64,000 nt of DNA from Mimachlamys varia. Taxonomy: Eukaryota > Mollusca > Bivalvia > Pectinida > Pectinidae. The position numbers were made by a program, and so were the translations under genes. The DNA is taken from assembly GCA_947623455.1 (NCBI GenBank), contig OX392527.1, forward strand, positions 11,900,001 to 11,964,000. Direction: 5' to 3'. Position 1 is the first letter of the stretch. Each line of letters begins with the position of its first letter. Shown here piece by piece: positions 10,624 to 23,251 of the stretch. The notes beneath the pieces were generated by a model that worked only from the letters and a program-made list of their open reading frames with translations, was not told the origin of the DNA and searched no databases.

Positions 10624-13600
10624 GCAAGGTTTTTCAAGGACCTCCCAACTTCATTAGTGTGAATGTTTTGACCTTCTAATTTTAGAGATGAACCCAGACC
10701 AGTTTTGCTACATTATCCCAATCTTCTTGGCTAGACCTCTAGCCTATTATTATTATTATATCAATTAACTTAATGTGACACTCTTAGAGCCTCATTAGTC
10801 AGTTTGGGTGTAAAATTTATCCAATGTGTCCAATTCAAATTTTGAAGAAATATCTAAACATTGTGAGGTTGAAATCTCAACATCATGAAATGACTTGTGT
10901 TTACATAAGCGTGTTTACCAATATCATCAGTGCTAATTAGCTGAAAATGAGGGAGCTTTGAGGAGGTCATGTGACCTGTCAGGGTAATCTGGCATGTCAC
11001 ATGATACAGGTCTCCAGGGTAACATTATGGCAGTCTGCCCTACCTGGTGTTACATGTGTGCTAACAAAATCATCTCAATGTATAGCACACACACTAAGAC
11101 AGGGATAGTTCTACTTCAGGCATAGACACTTACATTGGAAATATCAAACTGTAAGGGTACAAGGCAAAGAGCTAGAACCATTCCCGACATTTAGATTGAA
11201 ATATTTTATCTCATTTCAAACATTCTGCAACAAAAATGCTATTTTGGTAAAATGGAAATCCAGTTATTTCTTTTAATGAAACCCAATGAAAAGTTGATGG
11301 TGCACAAATTCTGTGTAAATTATAATCATCGTGACTCCAGACACACATAAGACTTGTTATTTTTACATATATTTATGACCTGCAAAAATATTGTGAAAAC
11401 AGTTTACAGGATGTAAACCAGTCATGAACAATTTTCAAAATGTTTTCATCTGGATGTAGTGACCAGATGTTGGTGAAGGCCACTGACCAACCTAACAGCA
11501 GTGCAGACATGTACTACTTACTGTACAGAGGCTGTAGACATATGGTCCCTATCTCCCAGACTTTGTTTAAAGCAGAACTCACTCTGATGTTAAAACAAAA
11601 CCAGAACCATCCAAACATAAGCAGTATTTATTTTGTCATACTTCACCAATTTCCTGTACCATAATCAGAGAAATCATTTGGTTTTGTTCTTGTATGAAAG
11701 CATGTAATTTTGTAATTAATTTCAAACAGATCTGTGGAAAACAAGGGATTGAGGTAAGCTGATGCTGTTGATGTATCCTTACGTTTCTCCGTCAGACGAG
11801 CCGGTGTTTTACCTCTCCCCACTGAACAGTTCTACCATGTCAGATGGCAGGCCCAGACAACCTTCAGATGAGAGGCTTGTGTCAAGTTCTGAGGTAACAT
11901 ATACACCCAGCACCAATGTTGTCTTGCCATTCATATTTCCACGGAGGACTTTGGCAGGCCACGGACAAAAACAGTACAATATTGGTATGGTTGTTGGTTT
12001 GTCAGATGGAGTTGATGGTGCAGTATTCGTTGACTTAACTGTCCAGACGTCATCAATACCGTTCTCCATATTACGATACAAACTTATTACATCAGGAAAT
12101 GTTGTCTGGCACAAGAAATTTCAAATGGATTCATTGTTATTGTTCCATTTAAGAAAATATTCTTGACAGAATTTTTGTAAAACCATAAGTATTTTCTTTT
12201 TTAAACATTTTCTTGTCAGTTAAAGGTTAACAAAAACTGAGAAAAAGACTAAAAGTCTCTTACTTTGAAGCTTTCTGATGACTAAGATCAGTCAAACATT
12301 TCTGATGACTAAGATCACTTTCCTGATATCCAATCAGCTGCTAGTAAGTGATCAAATGTCAGTGATGATGATAATGACAGACTTAACAGAGACTTAGGAA
12401 GTAAGGATGGACCAGCAGACAGCTGTACACCAACCTGGTCCCATGGAAACCTGACCACAAACATCCCAAGTCTGGGAAAGACACAAGCAGGCACCCAAAT
12501 ATCAGCCTAACACACTACACATGTCATTGCCCTTTACCCATGGAATTGTTTACCATCTTTATAAACAATTTAACATCTTCAGAATGCTGTAAGTAATTGA
12601 AAATCTTTGAACATCATATTGTCTTGGATCAGAATCTGAATCTTTGTTTACATCAAAAATCAGATAGTCTCATATTACACTGATGAAAATACAGTTTTGA
12701 TTTCTAGCAGAGTAAAATTTGGACCACATGAATTTGTAATCATTTGTGTATTATATTTTTAAAATGATTTCGGGCTCGTTCTCTTTGTCTATATATTACA
12801 TACATCTGTTGCTATGCAATTTATTTTTGATTAAAAAGATTCATAAATCAATTTATTCCAAATTATGCTTCTAATGAAATTCTTCTGCAGATTTGTCTAT
12901 AATTACAAAGTGAATCAGATATTGATGTGCTGGATATGATGACACAAGTAAGGTTGCTTGAAAAAATAGAAATGTTTCTGAGAGTGACATGAAAAGATTT
13001 CTCTGATGGGATCTGGGCTGAAGATGAGATAACCCAAATATTTACATCAGATATATAGACTCCTAAACAGGATCCACTTGCTGGAATCAGCACAAACACT
13101 TCAGGGAAATCCTACCATGGCCTGGCAGTTTTTTCTCTCCAAACTCCTCTAAAAAAAGGATATCGTACAACTCCCACAGGAGTTACAATATATATGATTC
13201 TGTTAAAAAAACAACACACATTTTCTGACGTTGTGAAATTAAATGGAATTCTCACACACATTTATGCTAGACTGGCAAATACCTGGACTTTTTATTTCAT
13301 GTTACATAAAAAACCTGATGTATCTGTCTGAAAGTTTTATCATTTGAATTGCGAGTATATTTAACTCACAGCTGGCTATAGAGAGCTCCACTGCTTCAGT
13401 GGAACTCCCCACTCCCACCCCAATAACCGATTTAGAAAACTCCAGGTTTTGTGTCAGAAATCTGAGGTGTGGGAACAGTTTATCTACATATCAAAAGTGT
13501 TGCAAGCTTCATAACACAGAAATTTTCAAAATTTAAGTTTGAAGTTCACTCAAATTAAAGATGTTGAGTTTGGGCTGTTTGAAATATTTTGCATTGAAGA

Positions 13601-16279
13601 ATTGGCTCATTTCACCTGATAAACACTTAAAATTGTAATTCTGAATAAAGTATTCAAATAGAGAAAAAAGATTTCCCAAGATTTGTGTAAATTATATAAA
13701 CTTAAGAAGGAGCTCACACAAACTTAAAACTTCAACACAAACAATGTACTCAAACTAGAGACCACCTCTAATGTTCCCCACTGTAGTGATTTCAGTCAAC
13801 CCAACCTGATTTGGAGACCACTTTTTGACTTCTTTGTGACTTTAACTGTACTTTGGAATTACATGTACTCACTTTGAAGACATTGTAGGCACTTACAATA
13901 CCTTAAAGATTTCAGTAGGGGTCATGAGTATCCCTTATCTCATCTAATTCATGTATGAGAAAAAATTGAATACAAGCCATTTGAATTTGGATAAAACATT
14001 TTGTTTGGCTTACAGCTCTTGGCAGAGCTATACAAATGTACTGGAGATATTATAACAGTCAGTAAAATAAATTTGAAGTTGTCATATACAATATTTTACA
14101 GGATATTTTATTGGAGGGGAATGACTAAACCTTTTGAAGTGGATCTTCTTATACCATATATGAATTTGACACTTATCAGAATTAAACTTCGGTTGAAATT
14201 GAATTTTCTCCCTCAATGCAGATACGACGATAAAATTTAAATCTGAAAACATAAATAGATCCAAAATAGCAACAGTAAATTGTCTAAGTTTTCATCCCAT
14301 TTCAGTCCTGGTAATCTACCTTTATAGGAGTTTAAGAAAGTGCCATATGAGAGAAGTAACTCGTGTTTCATGTTAAAATGTTGAATTATACATTTACAAA
14401 TTTAATGTGAGTATGATTGAATGTACCAGGATTAATTGGAATAAATGTGTAGCTATGATAAATATAATTAATTCTGATGCCATCCCTGATAGGAGCTGCT
14501 TAGTTACCAGTAGACCGTACACAGTACGTCACTAGCCAGTCTGTCCAAGTCAATTACAGGCGGCTACTCTCCACTCTACCTCATCTACAACAACGTATTC
14601 AATTTTTTTTTCAAAAATGTCCCAACAAATATGCTATAATTAGTAACATATTGGTGTGTATGGTGTGGATGAATGAAAACGTAGGAGATAGAGATTGTAG
14701 CCTGACTCATCCTCACTAGAATGTGTTGCTGCTTATTACCACCAAAGAAAATACCAGGCCAATGTGTAAAACATGTGGTATGCTTCTGTATCACTGCACT
14801 ATAAGGAACGACTTGGAAAATACTTACACTAATATCCCTTTTATACCTCCAGTTTGTACAGATCTACAGCTCCCTAAGGGGCTGCGCAGCCTGCTATCTA
14901 CCTATACTGATCCAACTATTACAGGTTTTCTTTGATTATGGTATGGTACTAAAATTCCCCAGTGAAGTTGTTTCATCAGACATTGCTGTTATATAAAGGA
15001 GTCAATAAAAATACTGCATCCTCCTCCCCCTCACTGGGTGTACATCTAACAGAAGATGTTATGTCAGGCTGTTCACAGTACTACACTTCTAAATCTGGTA
15101 CACAAAGTTTTTTCCCAAGCACTGACCAATTTACTGCCATGAATAATTGAACACCATCTGGAGTGTCTAATCGGCCTGCTGACCTTGGTATAGCTGATAT
15201 CCTACCAGTAGTCGCTAGAATTAAGTGAGAAAAAGAAGCTCTTCCACTGTTACAGACAGCTACATATTTCACAAATTTTGTTATCAGATAAAGCTGTGTA
15301 TCCCTGAATATGATGTCAACTTCACCCCATCACTAGTGTAGTACCATACCAGGTAAAAGTACATGTGTTTTACATGAACTCTGATAGCCAATTACATTTC
15401 TTTCATAATTTCTTGATTAGTAAAGTATCATAGATTAAGGATACTTTATTAGAAGAAAAGTAACAAGTGTAGAGTTAGAAGCTAATGCTGTGGTAAGTCT
15501 GCAGGAAGGAGATGGCACCTGATCAGCTCCACTCCACCAGAAACAGTTCTACTCACTCTGGTAGTTGTTAAATTCTCAAATAAGTAACAACATAAAACGG
15601 TCATTCTTGGAATGAAAACTTACCAAGAAACAAACTTTACTAAACAGACAAAAATTGTCTACAAAAGCATTGCAGATGACACAAAGAGCTGTTTCACTAA
15701 GTATACTGCCCAAGAAAAATGTCAGTCTGCAAACAATTTGATAAAGATCATGTTGGTAAAACAATGAAAGTTGTGTCCTATCGCTTTGTGATCATCTGAG
15801 CTAAAACCAATCAGAGTAACACATTAGCAAGTCTGATAAAACGTGTTAAAGAACTTGTGATAGGTATCTTAAACCAGCTGGTCAGTAATTGGTCAGTGAG
15901 CTGGTCTGAATTGACCATCAAGGTAGCTACAGACAGAATCACTCTTACTTTAGATGATAGTTCAGATTGTAGCAGCTTCTGTCAGAAACTCATGTGAAGT
16001 AGCCCTTCACAGGAAGTAGCTGGTCAACATCATGTGACAGGAAATGCCTCAGTCAGAACTCTTTAATGGATGAGGTGATGATGAGATTTCCATCACCATG
16101 GCCACATCAAATAATACATCAGGTACTTAATCTTTTCAGTATGTAGTTAGAGAAGCCTCAGAAAGAACAAATTCTTCCAATATACATGTGAAGTGGAAGT
16201 GTAAACAGCAGTAAGAAGCAAAGAACACAAATGACAGTAGAATTTACAAGTATGGATACCTCAAGTGGATTACAAGACA
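10624..16279. other. Long stretch mostly without recognisable genes
   Basis: About 5.6 kb of AT-rich single-copy sequence. The segment 11762..12166 is open on both strands and is listed separately. Splice-like sites bound a 15-nt segment (11134..11148, minus) and an 82-nt segment (15624..15705, minus), but neither reads through in the phase the MRTF exon at 6762..7025 requires. A TATAAAAG on the minus strand near 14838-14845 is probably chance. No RNA genes or mobile elements recognised. Confidence 0.45.
11762..12166. other. Unrecognised segment open on both strands
   Basis: A roughly 400-bp, less AT-rich island with a 134-codon frame on plus (11762..12166) and a 101-codon frame on minus (11809..12114). 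The minus frame reads more like protein (for example YRNMENGIDDVWTVKSTNTA and PILYCFCPWPAKVLRGNMNG), but I recognise no domain. A plus-strand GAG|GTAAG donor-like site lies just before it (11752-11757). It could be a decayed transposon or exon fragment. I give no function. Confidence 0.25.
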
Positions 16280-16480
16280 AAGCTTGTAAGTACCAAAGCT
16301 GACCACTGTACCCTTAGTGGACCAGTACCAAAGCTGACCACTACCCTTAGTGAACCAGTATCAAATCTGATCACTGTACCCATAGTGAACCAGTACCCTT
16401 AGTGAACCAGTATCAAATCTGATCACTGTACCCATAGTGAACCAGTACCAAAGCTGACTACCATCCTAAGTGAACCAGTA
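16280..16480. repeat. ~35-bp tandem repeat, left part (interrupted by SINE)
   Basis: Irregular copies of AGTACCAAAGCTGACCACTG followed by TACCCATAGTGAACC, some partly deleted. The array resumes at 16741 after the SINE. Confidence 0.88.
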
Positions 16481-16732
16481 GGGTGGTAGGGTGGTGCAGT
16501 GGATAGCGCACTTGCCTTTCACCAAGGCCGCTGGGGTTCGATTCCTCGACTTGACGTGAAAAGGTATGGGACACCTGCCCGACTACATTGGTTTTCTCCG
16601 GGTACTCCGGTTTCCTCCCACAATAAGACCCCTTGCGAGCTAACATCCGGGCCAACAAGAGTGATTAATATAAGTTGTATAACTTGTTTCATAATTGTTT
16701 TAAAACAAATAAAGTTTATATAATATTTACAA
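16481..16732 (+). mobile_element. tRNA-derived SINE, apparently complete, with 8-bp target duplication
   Basis: The tRNA-like head has an RNA polymerase III A box TGGTGCAGTGG (16492..16502) and a perfect B box GGTTCGATTCC (16535..16545) at tRNA-like spacing. It is followed by a central domain containing TCTCCGGGTACTCCGG and TTTCCTCCCACAATAAGACC, a motif shared by many metazoan SINEs. The 3' tail is AT-rich (AAATAAAGTTTATATAATAT). AACCAGTA occurs directly before (16473..16480) and after (16733..16740) the element: an 8-bp target-site duplication, although the host minisatellite itself contains this word. The element splits a repeat array, so it inserted after the array formed. Confidence 0.88.
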
Positions 16733-16740
16733 AACCAGTA

Positions 16741-16832
16741 CCAAAGCAGACCACTGTACCCATAGTGAACCAGTACCAAAACAGACCACTGTACCCATAG
16801 TGAACCAGTACCAAAGCTGACCATGGCCACCA
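16741..16832. repeat. ~35-bp tandem repeat, right part
   Basis: Two to three further copies of the unit interrupted by the SINE (CCAAAGCTGACC / CCCATAGTGAACCAGT). Confidence 0.85.
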
Positions 16833-16849
16833 TCCAAAGCTGACAATGC

Positions 16850-17430
16850 CCCTAAGATCCCTGTAACCATGTACCTAAGATCCCTGTAACCATGTACCTA
16901 AGATCCCTGTAACCATGTACCTAACATCCCTGTAACCATGTACCTAAGATCCCTGTAACCATGTACCTAACATCCCTGTAACCATGTACCTAAGATCCCT
17001 GTAACCATGTACCTAAGATCCCTGTAACCATGTACCTAAGATCCCTGTCGCCATGTATCTAACATCCCTGTAACCATGTACCTAAGGTCCCTGTCACCAT
17101 GTACCTAAGATCCCTGTAACCATGTACCTAAGATCCCTGTAACCATGTACCTAACATCCCTGTCACCATGTACCTAACATCCCTGTAACTATATGCCTAA
17201 CATTCCTGTAACCATGTAAAAAAAACATCCCTGTCACCATGTACCTAAGATCCCTGTAACCATGTACCTAAGATCCCTGTTACCATGTACCTAAGATCCC
17301 TGTAACCATGTACCTAACATCCCTGTCACCATGTACCTAACATCCCTGTAACTATATGCCTAACATTCCTGTAACCATGTAAAAAAAACATCCCTGTCAC
17401 CATGTACATATACTTAACATCCCAGTAACC
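16850..17430. repeat. 23-bp minisatellite, ~25 copies
   Basis: Unit CCTAAGATCCCTGTAACCAT + GTA; variants AACATCCC, TCACCATG and a divergent AACTATATGCCTAACATTCC. A block ending in GTAAAAAAAACATCC occurs twice (about 17214 and 17378), pointing to duplication of several units at once. Confidence 0.95.
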
Positions 17431-17879
17431 ATGAGTGTTGCAATGCTGGTGGAAGAATTACATTTTTATGAACACTGACAAAGTAATCAATCAACCCATA
17501 GTTCCTGCCGATATCAATATTTTCTGCATTTATTGCATCAAAGGAATGTTTCCCCATCTACAACAGTAGGCAGACTTCCAAGTGAACTGGTGGCCACCTT
17601 CACAAGGTCAGGAGATTGACCCTACACTTGGACATAGATAACCTGGGAACATTCTCCTCCTTATCCCCACAGCTATCTCCAGGGCTGTAGCTGTCTCTGT
17701 ACATTGTGACTATGTACATCATCTAAGGTGGATTTACTGCTGGCTCAGCAGTATTGTGGTTTAGCTTATACCACAATGACAACAGGACCTCACATCATAG
17801 CACACACACACCTAGACAACTAGAATTGTCCATACACAACATAGTGACAACAAGAGTTGTATATGAATCACTATGACAA
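17431..17879. other. Single-copy spacer
   Basis: No recognisable features. A weak ACACACACACC run lies near 17800. Confidence 0.45.
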
Positions 17880-18012
17880 GTTGAAAACATGAATTGTCCA
17901 TGTATCCCAGTGACAACACCAGTTGACCATCTATTACAGGGACAACACGAGCTGTCCATGTATTCAAGTGACAACACGAGTTGTCCATGTATTCCAGTGA
18001 CAACATGAGTTG
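17880..18012. repeat. Short imperfect ~30-bp tandem repeat, ~4 copies
   Basis: Imperfect copies of TTGTCCATGTATTCCAGTGA followed by CAACACGAG. An outlying related copy (GAATTGTCCATACACAACAT AGTGACAACA) precedes it near 17823. Confidence 0.75.
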
Positions 18013-18677
18013 TACATATCATATTTGATAGACTTTTTAGCAAGACTGGAAAACAGTTACAATTAATATGTTGCATAATACTTTTGATTTTGTAAACTCG
18101 AACAAGCCAAGATGGAAGACATGTTTGTGAAAGAGGATGCTTAGATTAGAGCAATAAATGCCGATAAAAATGTATCAGCAAAGGGTACTGATCATGCTGT
18201 ATCTAGTCTTCTGCTTGGCGCCAACATGGTAGGATTTCTCTGTCATAAAATTGAAATCAATACATTTCTCTACAGCGTTAGATTAAATAATTCACAAAGA
18301 CAAAACAAAAGCAGTAGCTGGTTATCTTTTAACATTCTACTGCAGCACAGGGACAAAATATTTCTAATTGTGGTAACTTAAATCATTTTAAACTCATTAC
18401 AACATTTACAGACAACTGTATAGAATTCAGATTGAAAACATATATGCTGATTCCATTGCAATTCACTAGATTAACAATGTACAAAATTTGATACACGGTC
18501 CTATCAAGCTACATAAGCTTCTCTAAAGTGATTTACAGAACATATACACATTACTGATCAGACAGAAGTTTGAACAAAAATAAGTGAAACTCTTTTTCTA
18601 CCAATTATCATGTATTGAGTATGGTGTACAGGGTATGAAATCCTGCACCAGAAATATGTCTTTAAATATCATTGTAT
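18013..18677. other. Single-copy spacer
   Basis: AT-rich, no exon or element recognised. Confidence 0.45.
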
Positions 18678-19299
18678 GCAGTGTTATCATTTCTATTTGC
18701 TCAGTGTTATCATTTCTATCTGCTGAGTGTTTATCATGTCTATCCACTCAGTGTTATCATGTCTATCCACTCAGTGTTATCGTTTCTATCCACTCAGTGT
18801 TATCGTTTCTATCCACTCAGTGTTATCATGTCTATCTGCTCAGTGTTATCGTTTCTATCCACTCAGTGTTATCGTTTCTATCCACTCAGTGTTATCGTTT
18901 CTATCCACTCAGTGTTATCATTTCTATCCACTCAGTGTTATCGTTTCTATCCACTCAGTGTTATCATGTCTATCCACTCAGTGTTATCATGTCTATCCAC
19001 TCAGTGTTATCATGTCTATCCACTCAGTGATATCATGTCTATCCACTCAGTGTTATCATGTCTATCCACTCAGTGTTATCATGTCTATCTGCTCAGTGTT
19101 ATCGTTTCTATCCACTCAGTGTTATCGTTTCTATCCACTCAGTGTTATCGTTTCTATCCACTCAGTGTTATCATTTCTATCCACTCAGTGTTATCGTTTC
19201 CATCCACTCAGTGTTATCATTTCTATCCACTCAGTGTTATCGTTTCTATCCACTCAGTGTTATCATTTCTATCCACTCAGTGTTATCGTTTCTATCCAC
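18678..19299. repeat. 23-bp minisatellite, ~27 copies
   Basis: Unit CAGTGTTATCRTTTCTATCC + ACT, with CATGTCTATC and TCTGCTCAG variants. All three plus-strand frames are free of stops because three 23-bp units make 69 bp, so the overlapping 'proteins' of up to 227 residues here are repeat artefacts, not genes. Confidence 0.96.
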
Positions 19300-20636
19300 A
19301 TATTATAGCTATGTGTATATCCTATAGGAATGCGTTGAAGTGTGGGTTGTTATAACAAGTTTGTTTATAGAATCTGTCAGAATTGTTACGTAGCCTTGAG
19401 GCAATACATTACATAACATAGACAAAGTACCCCGAGATATCTACACAATACTACATAGATATAGCACTGCTGCTCTGAGCAGCCGCTCACTGCCTTTATC
19501 TTCATAATCCAGCTCACTTCAGCAAATTAAACACAGTTAAGTCTATCTTCCTTATATTTCCCAAAGACATCACTAATAATCCTGAAAGTAGAACACCCTG
19601 TTTTAATCTAAAAAAACAAACTTCATAAAACATCTTTATCATAATGGGTGTGCTGTATAGTTCTGAGATAAGAACATGACAGATTAGTGTATTATCAACA
19701 GATCTAACAAATAATAACAGCTAGAGTATTTACATAGGAAAGTGAAAGTAGATTACAGGGAGGCCAGAGGGTACTACAGTTTTTCAATGATGGCAGATAG
19801 AGCCATACAAAAACACTTAGGTAGCTGTGAAACTGACTTATCAGTAGTGTGTCATTATAGAGCCCCTCAGATGTGACCTTATCTGAACCTCATAGTAACA
19901 CAACCCTTAGCATCCCTCCCCACAAGCTACCATTACAGTACTTCTTGGGGATTAAATGGACAGATTATGTCACAACAAACTGATAATCTGGACTCACACC
20001 TCAGAGACTGTAATCTGTTAAAGAGAAATTCAAACAAAGCACTTTCCTGTCAGAGGATGTGTTTGTTAGTTTAGTGGTTATAATACCACTGCTACAGCAT
20101 CATAGCCTGTGTTTTGTTATCATCCTGTAATAAACCCAGGTCCCTATAAATGTACTGTGTGTACCCACACAGGTACACAGTTAAGTTTGCTGAAAAAAAG
20201 AAATAAGACAACTTGCTAGTCTGCCATAATTTCAAACTTCTAAATGTCAATCAAAAACATTAATAATGCAATTTTGTTGTTGTTGTTTCTACAGCAGAAA
20301 CAAATGTTTCAGTTCTGATGATATAATTATCACCCTACCAAAATGGCTACATCTCAACTCAACTCAAATCATGGGCCAGTCATGACAAATTGCAAATAAG
20401 CAAAGGAGTGTTATACAACAGTATGGTACCGTTCTCAGAAATGGTGTTTGACTAAACTAAGGAATACTGTTCAAAGACAGTCCAATATCATCATCAAGCT
20501 CCCCACTGTATGTCTGCTAGACAGAGGGCCTGTATTCTAATTAACAGAACTATATACACTCAGGACTCCCTATAGACTTAAGTGCTCCCCAGCTCAGCAG
20601 GGCTGCAAGTAGCTTCCCTGCCCCTACATAGGACCC
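19300..20636. other. Single-copy DNA without recognisable genes
   Basis: About 1.3 kb. A tRNA A-box-like stretch (TTAGTTTAGTGGTTATAATA, from about 20069) lacks a convincing B box and is not called. Nothing else supported. Confidence 0.45.
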
Positions 20637-20722
20637 CCAGAGGGTCAGAACTAGTGTGGTTAGGACCCCTGGGGGTCAGTACTAGTATGGTTAGGACCCC
20701 TGGGGGTCAGTATTAGTATGGT
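20637..20722. repeat. Short tandem repeat, ~2.5 copies of ~34 bp
   Basis: Copies of GGACCCCTGGGGGTCAGTAC then TAGTATGGTTA; each contains the near-palindrome GACCCCTGGGGGTC. Confidence 0.8.
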
Positions 20723-22417
20723 ACAACATACAAAGGGGTAGAGCAGTCTATCTCCCAAAGACATCTGCTGGTCAGCAGGGGTTCTAGTGACCTGGCATGA
20801 CATACCCTGGCCAGGTCTGGTCAGTCTGGAGGTCCAGTCAGATGACAATCATATGTCACCAACATCCAGTACACCATGCTGGTTCTATAATAATGTTATT
20901 CCATACTCTAACAATAAACATACTGGTTGAACAGAGATACTTCTCTGCGGCTAAAGCGGTGTGAAATTAGTAACTAATTTACGCTAACTTTGTTATTTTG
21001 TTTTGGTTTACAAGGTAACTTATTTACCCCTGAAGACCGATTTAAACTCTTCCAATTCAAAAGTTTGAAGAGTTTCAATTATTGTGAAACTTCAGGGGGG
21101 GGGGGTAAATTCAAATATTTCAAAAATCAACTAAGATTAATGCATTATAACCATAATATTCAAATAATGACCACACAGTGTCGGATCTTTCCACTTTTAT
21201 AATGACTAAACTGTCTTCTTAAACACCAGTTTATAATTATAAGTTCCTATATACAACAGGTAACTACATATACCCAGTAATATTCTCAAAATTCACCATC
21301 CCCTAAACCAAAACTTTACCTTTTTAATGTATATGCTATCTTACATTTACATCTCTGGCCTGGATACAAACATTTGTACATAGGCACTAGTTGTGAATAA
21401 TCGGTAAGATCTCGCAGTGTTTTTAGAACTTTAATGGAAACAGAAGGTTAGTAACCAGTAAGATCTCAGTGATTTTAGAACTTTAATGGGAACAGAAGGT
21501 TAATCTTTGGGGAGAGGCACTTTGTATTTGATCACATTTTTTCTTCCATATTTCCTACATGTTTGTGATGTTTTAAATAACAAGTGTTGGGTGATAGTGA
21601 GATGTGCTGAGTATGCGGATATTTATCAACACTGTTGTTTACGGGGACACGTTTGATGTGGCCCTACTGCCTTGTCCTCCCTCCTCTTACATAACATTCA
21701 CCTTTGTAACAGCCACCCAGACACACAGGTAGACCTGTCAAATAAATCTACCTCCAATTATCTTCCACATGCAAATGCAATAACATCACTAATGAGATGG
21801 GCTATTAATTTTTGGGGGATCTAAGCAGTGTAATGGTTTGGTCCAGCCTGTTTCCTTCCTCTGCAGCTTCATCATCAATAACTTTACCTTGCAGCTCATT
21901 TGTTTGTCAGTTTCTGCCAAACTCTAACTACTCCCTGCCAAGGCTAGTATATTGTGTTCTGGGCAGTTTACAAGTTTTATGATTTTGCCAATACATAAAT
22001 GTATCAACTTTCCTTTGCATCAGTAAAGAATGCGAAAATTTACTGAACTTAATTAGATCTCATCAGAAATTGGTAAAAAATGTATGTTTGATATAAATTA
22101 TGAGTGTGACCTTTTGAGATATGCAAAAATATGATTATTTACATATTGTATAACGAAACAAAATATAAATCATAACACTATTTTAAATAAAAAAAAAATT
22201 TAATCTTTGTTTCAGAGACTATTAATAGCAATTTTTATTCATAAAATAATACTAAATATAAAGTACAGTGTACTGAAAATACTATTATTGCAACATTAAA
22301 TATCAACACACACAAAAAAAAAATTCCCTTATCAAAATTCAGAAATTAAAGCTTTTTCAAAAGAGGATAATTCAATTTCCACCTCAACATTTGCAGTATT
22401 TCAACAAACTGATTATT
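20723..22417. other. Single-copy DNA, partly listed separately
   Basis: No genes recognised. It holds the nested palindrome at 21022..21110 and a partial direct repeat, GTAAGATCTC(G)CAGTGttttagAACTTTAATGG, at about 21403 and 21459. Homopolymer runs of A occur near 22185 and 22315. Confidence 0.45.
21022..21110. repeat. Nested palindrome / possible miniature foldback element
   Basis: Outer arms ATTTACCCCTGAAG (21022..21035) and CTTCAGGGG...GTAAAT (21090..21110, with an expanded G11 run). Inner arms AAACTCTTC (21044..21052) and GAAGAGTTT (21067..21075) surround TTCAAAAGTTTGAA, so three inverted pairs share one centre. This could be a tiny MITE or a cruciform-forming sequence. Family unknown. 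Confidence 0.6.
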
Positions 22418-23251
22418 TCTTTTGTTATCACTGTATCCAAGGCTAACACCCTGTGTGTTTCACTGTATCCAAGGCAAACACACTGACTATTTCACTGTAA
22501 CGAAGGCCAACACCCTGACTATTTCACTGTTACCAATGCTAAAACCGTCACTATTTCACTGTCACCAAGGCTAACACCCTTTGTATTTCACTGTCACCAA
22601 GGCTAACAGCCGGAGTAATTCACTGTATCCAAGGCTAACACCCTGACTATTTCACTGTATCCAAGGCTAACACACTGACTGTTTCACTGTATCCAAGGCT
22701 AACACCCTGACTATTTCACTATAACAAAGGCTAACAACCTGACCATTTCACTGTATCTAAGGCTAACACCCTGTGTATTTCACTGTATCTAAGGCTAACA
22801 CCCTAACTATTTCACTGTATCTAAGGCTAACACGCTGACTATTTCACTGTTACCAATGCTAAGACCCTCATTATTTCACTGTATACAAGACTAACACCCT
22901 GACTTTCACTATAACCAAGGCTAACACCCTGACAATTTCACTGTATCCCAGGCAAACACCCAGACTATTTCACTGTATCTAACGCTAATTCACTGTATCT
23001 AAAGCTAACACACTGACTATTTCACTGTTACCAATTTTAAGACCCTCACTATTTCACTGTATACAAGACTAACACCCTGACTTTCACTGTAACCAAGGCT
23101 AACACCCTGTGCATTTCACTGTGTCTAAGGCTAACACCCTGTGTATTTCACTGTATCTAAGGCTAACACCCTGACTTTTTCACTGTTACCAATGCTAAGA
23201 CCCTCACTATGATCTCACTGTATACAAGTTAAGACTAACACCCTGTCTATG
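22418..23251. repeat. 32-bp minisatellite, ~26 diverged copies
   Basis: Unit TATTTCACTGTATCCAAGGC followed by TAACACCCTGAC. Divergence between copies is high (TTACCAATGCTAAGACC, ATACAAGACTAAC and others), with some blocks repeated (for example around 22845-22920 and 23025-23100). It appears older than its neighbours. Confidence 0.93.

Noticed and set aside
11134..11148. 15-nt minus-strand microexon between TTACAG and GTAAGTGTC
   Set aside because: In the phase required by the MRTF exon at 7025 it brings an immediate TGA stop after one codon; splice-like sites are expected by chance in this much sequence.
12275..12330. CTGATGACTAAGATCAGTC as a hammerhead core
   Set aside because: The word is simply duplicated; there is no GAAA segment or closing stems.
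14830..14850. TATA box on the minus strand (TATAAAAGG)
   Set aside because: A single 8-bp match in AT-rich DNA with no exon or other promoter evidence.
15624..15705. 82-nt minus-strand exon-like segment with good acceptor and GTAAGT donor
   Set aside because: Not phase-compatible with the 7025 acceptor, and the compatible frame contains a stop; no recognisable protein.
18672..19355. Overlapping 148-227-residue frames (ISIHSVLSFLSTQCY period)
   Set aside because: Pure by-product of the stop-free 23-bp repeat; all three plus frames are open in the same way.
20050..20170. tRNA or SINE head (TTAGTTTAGTGGTTATAATA)
   Set aside because: The A box is plausible but there is no acceptable B box at tRNA spacing and no cloverleaf.
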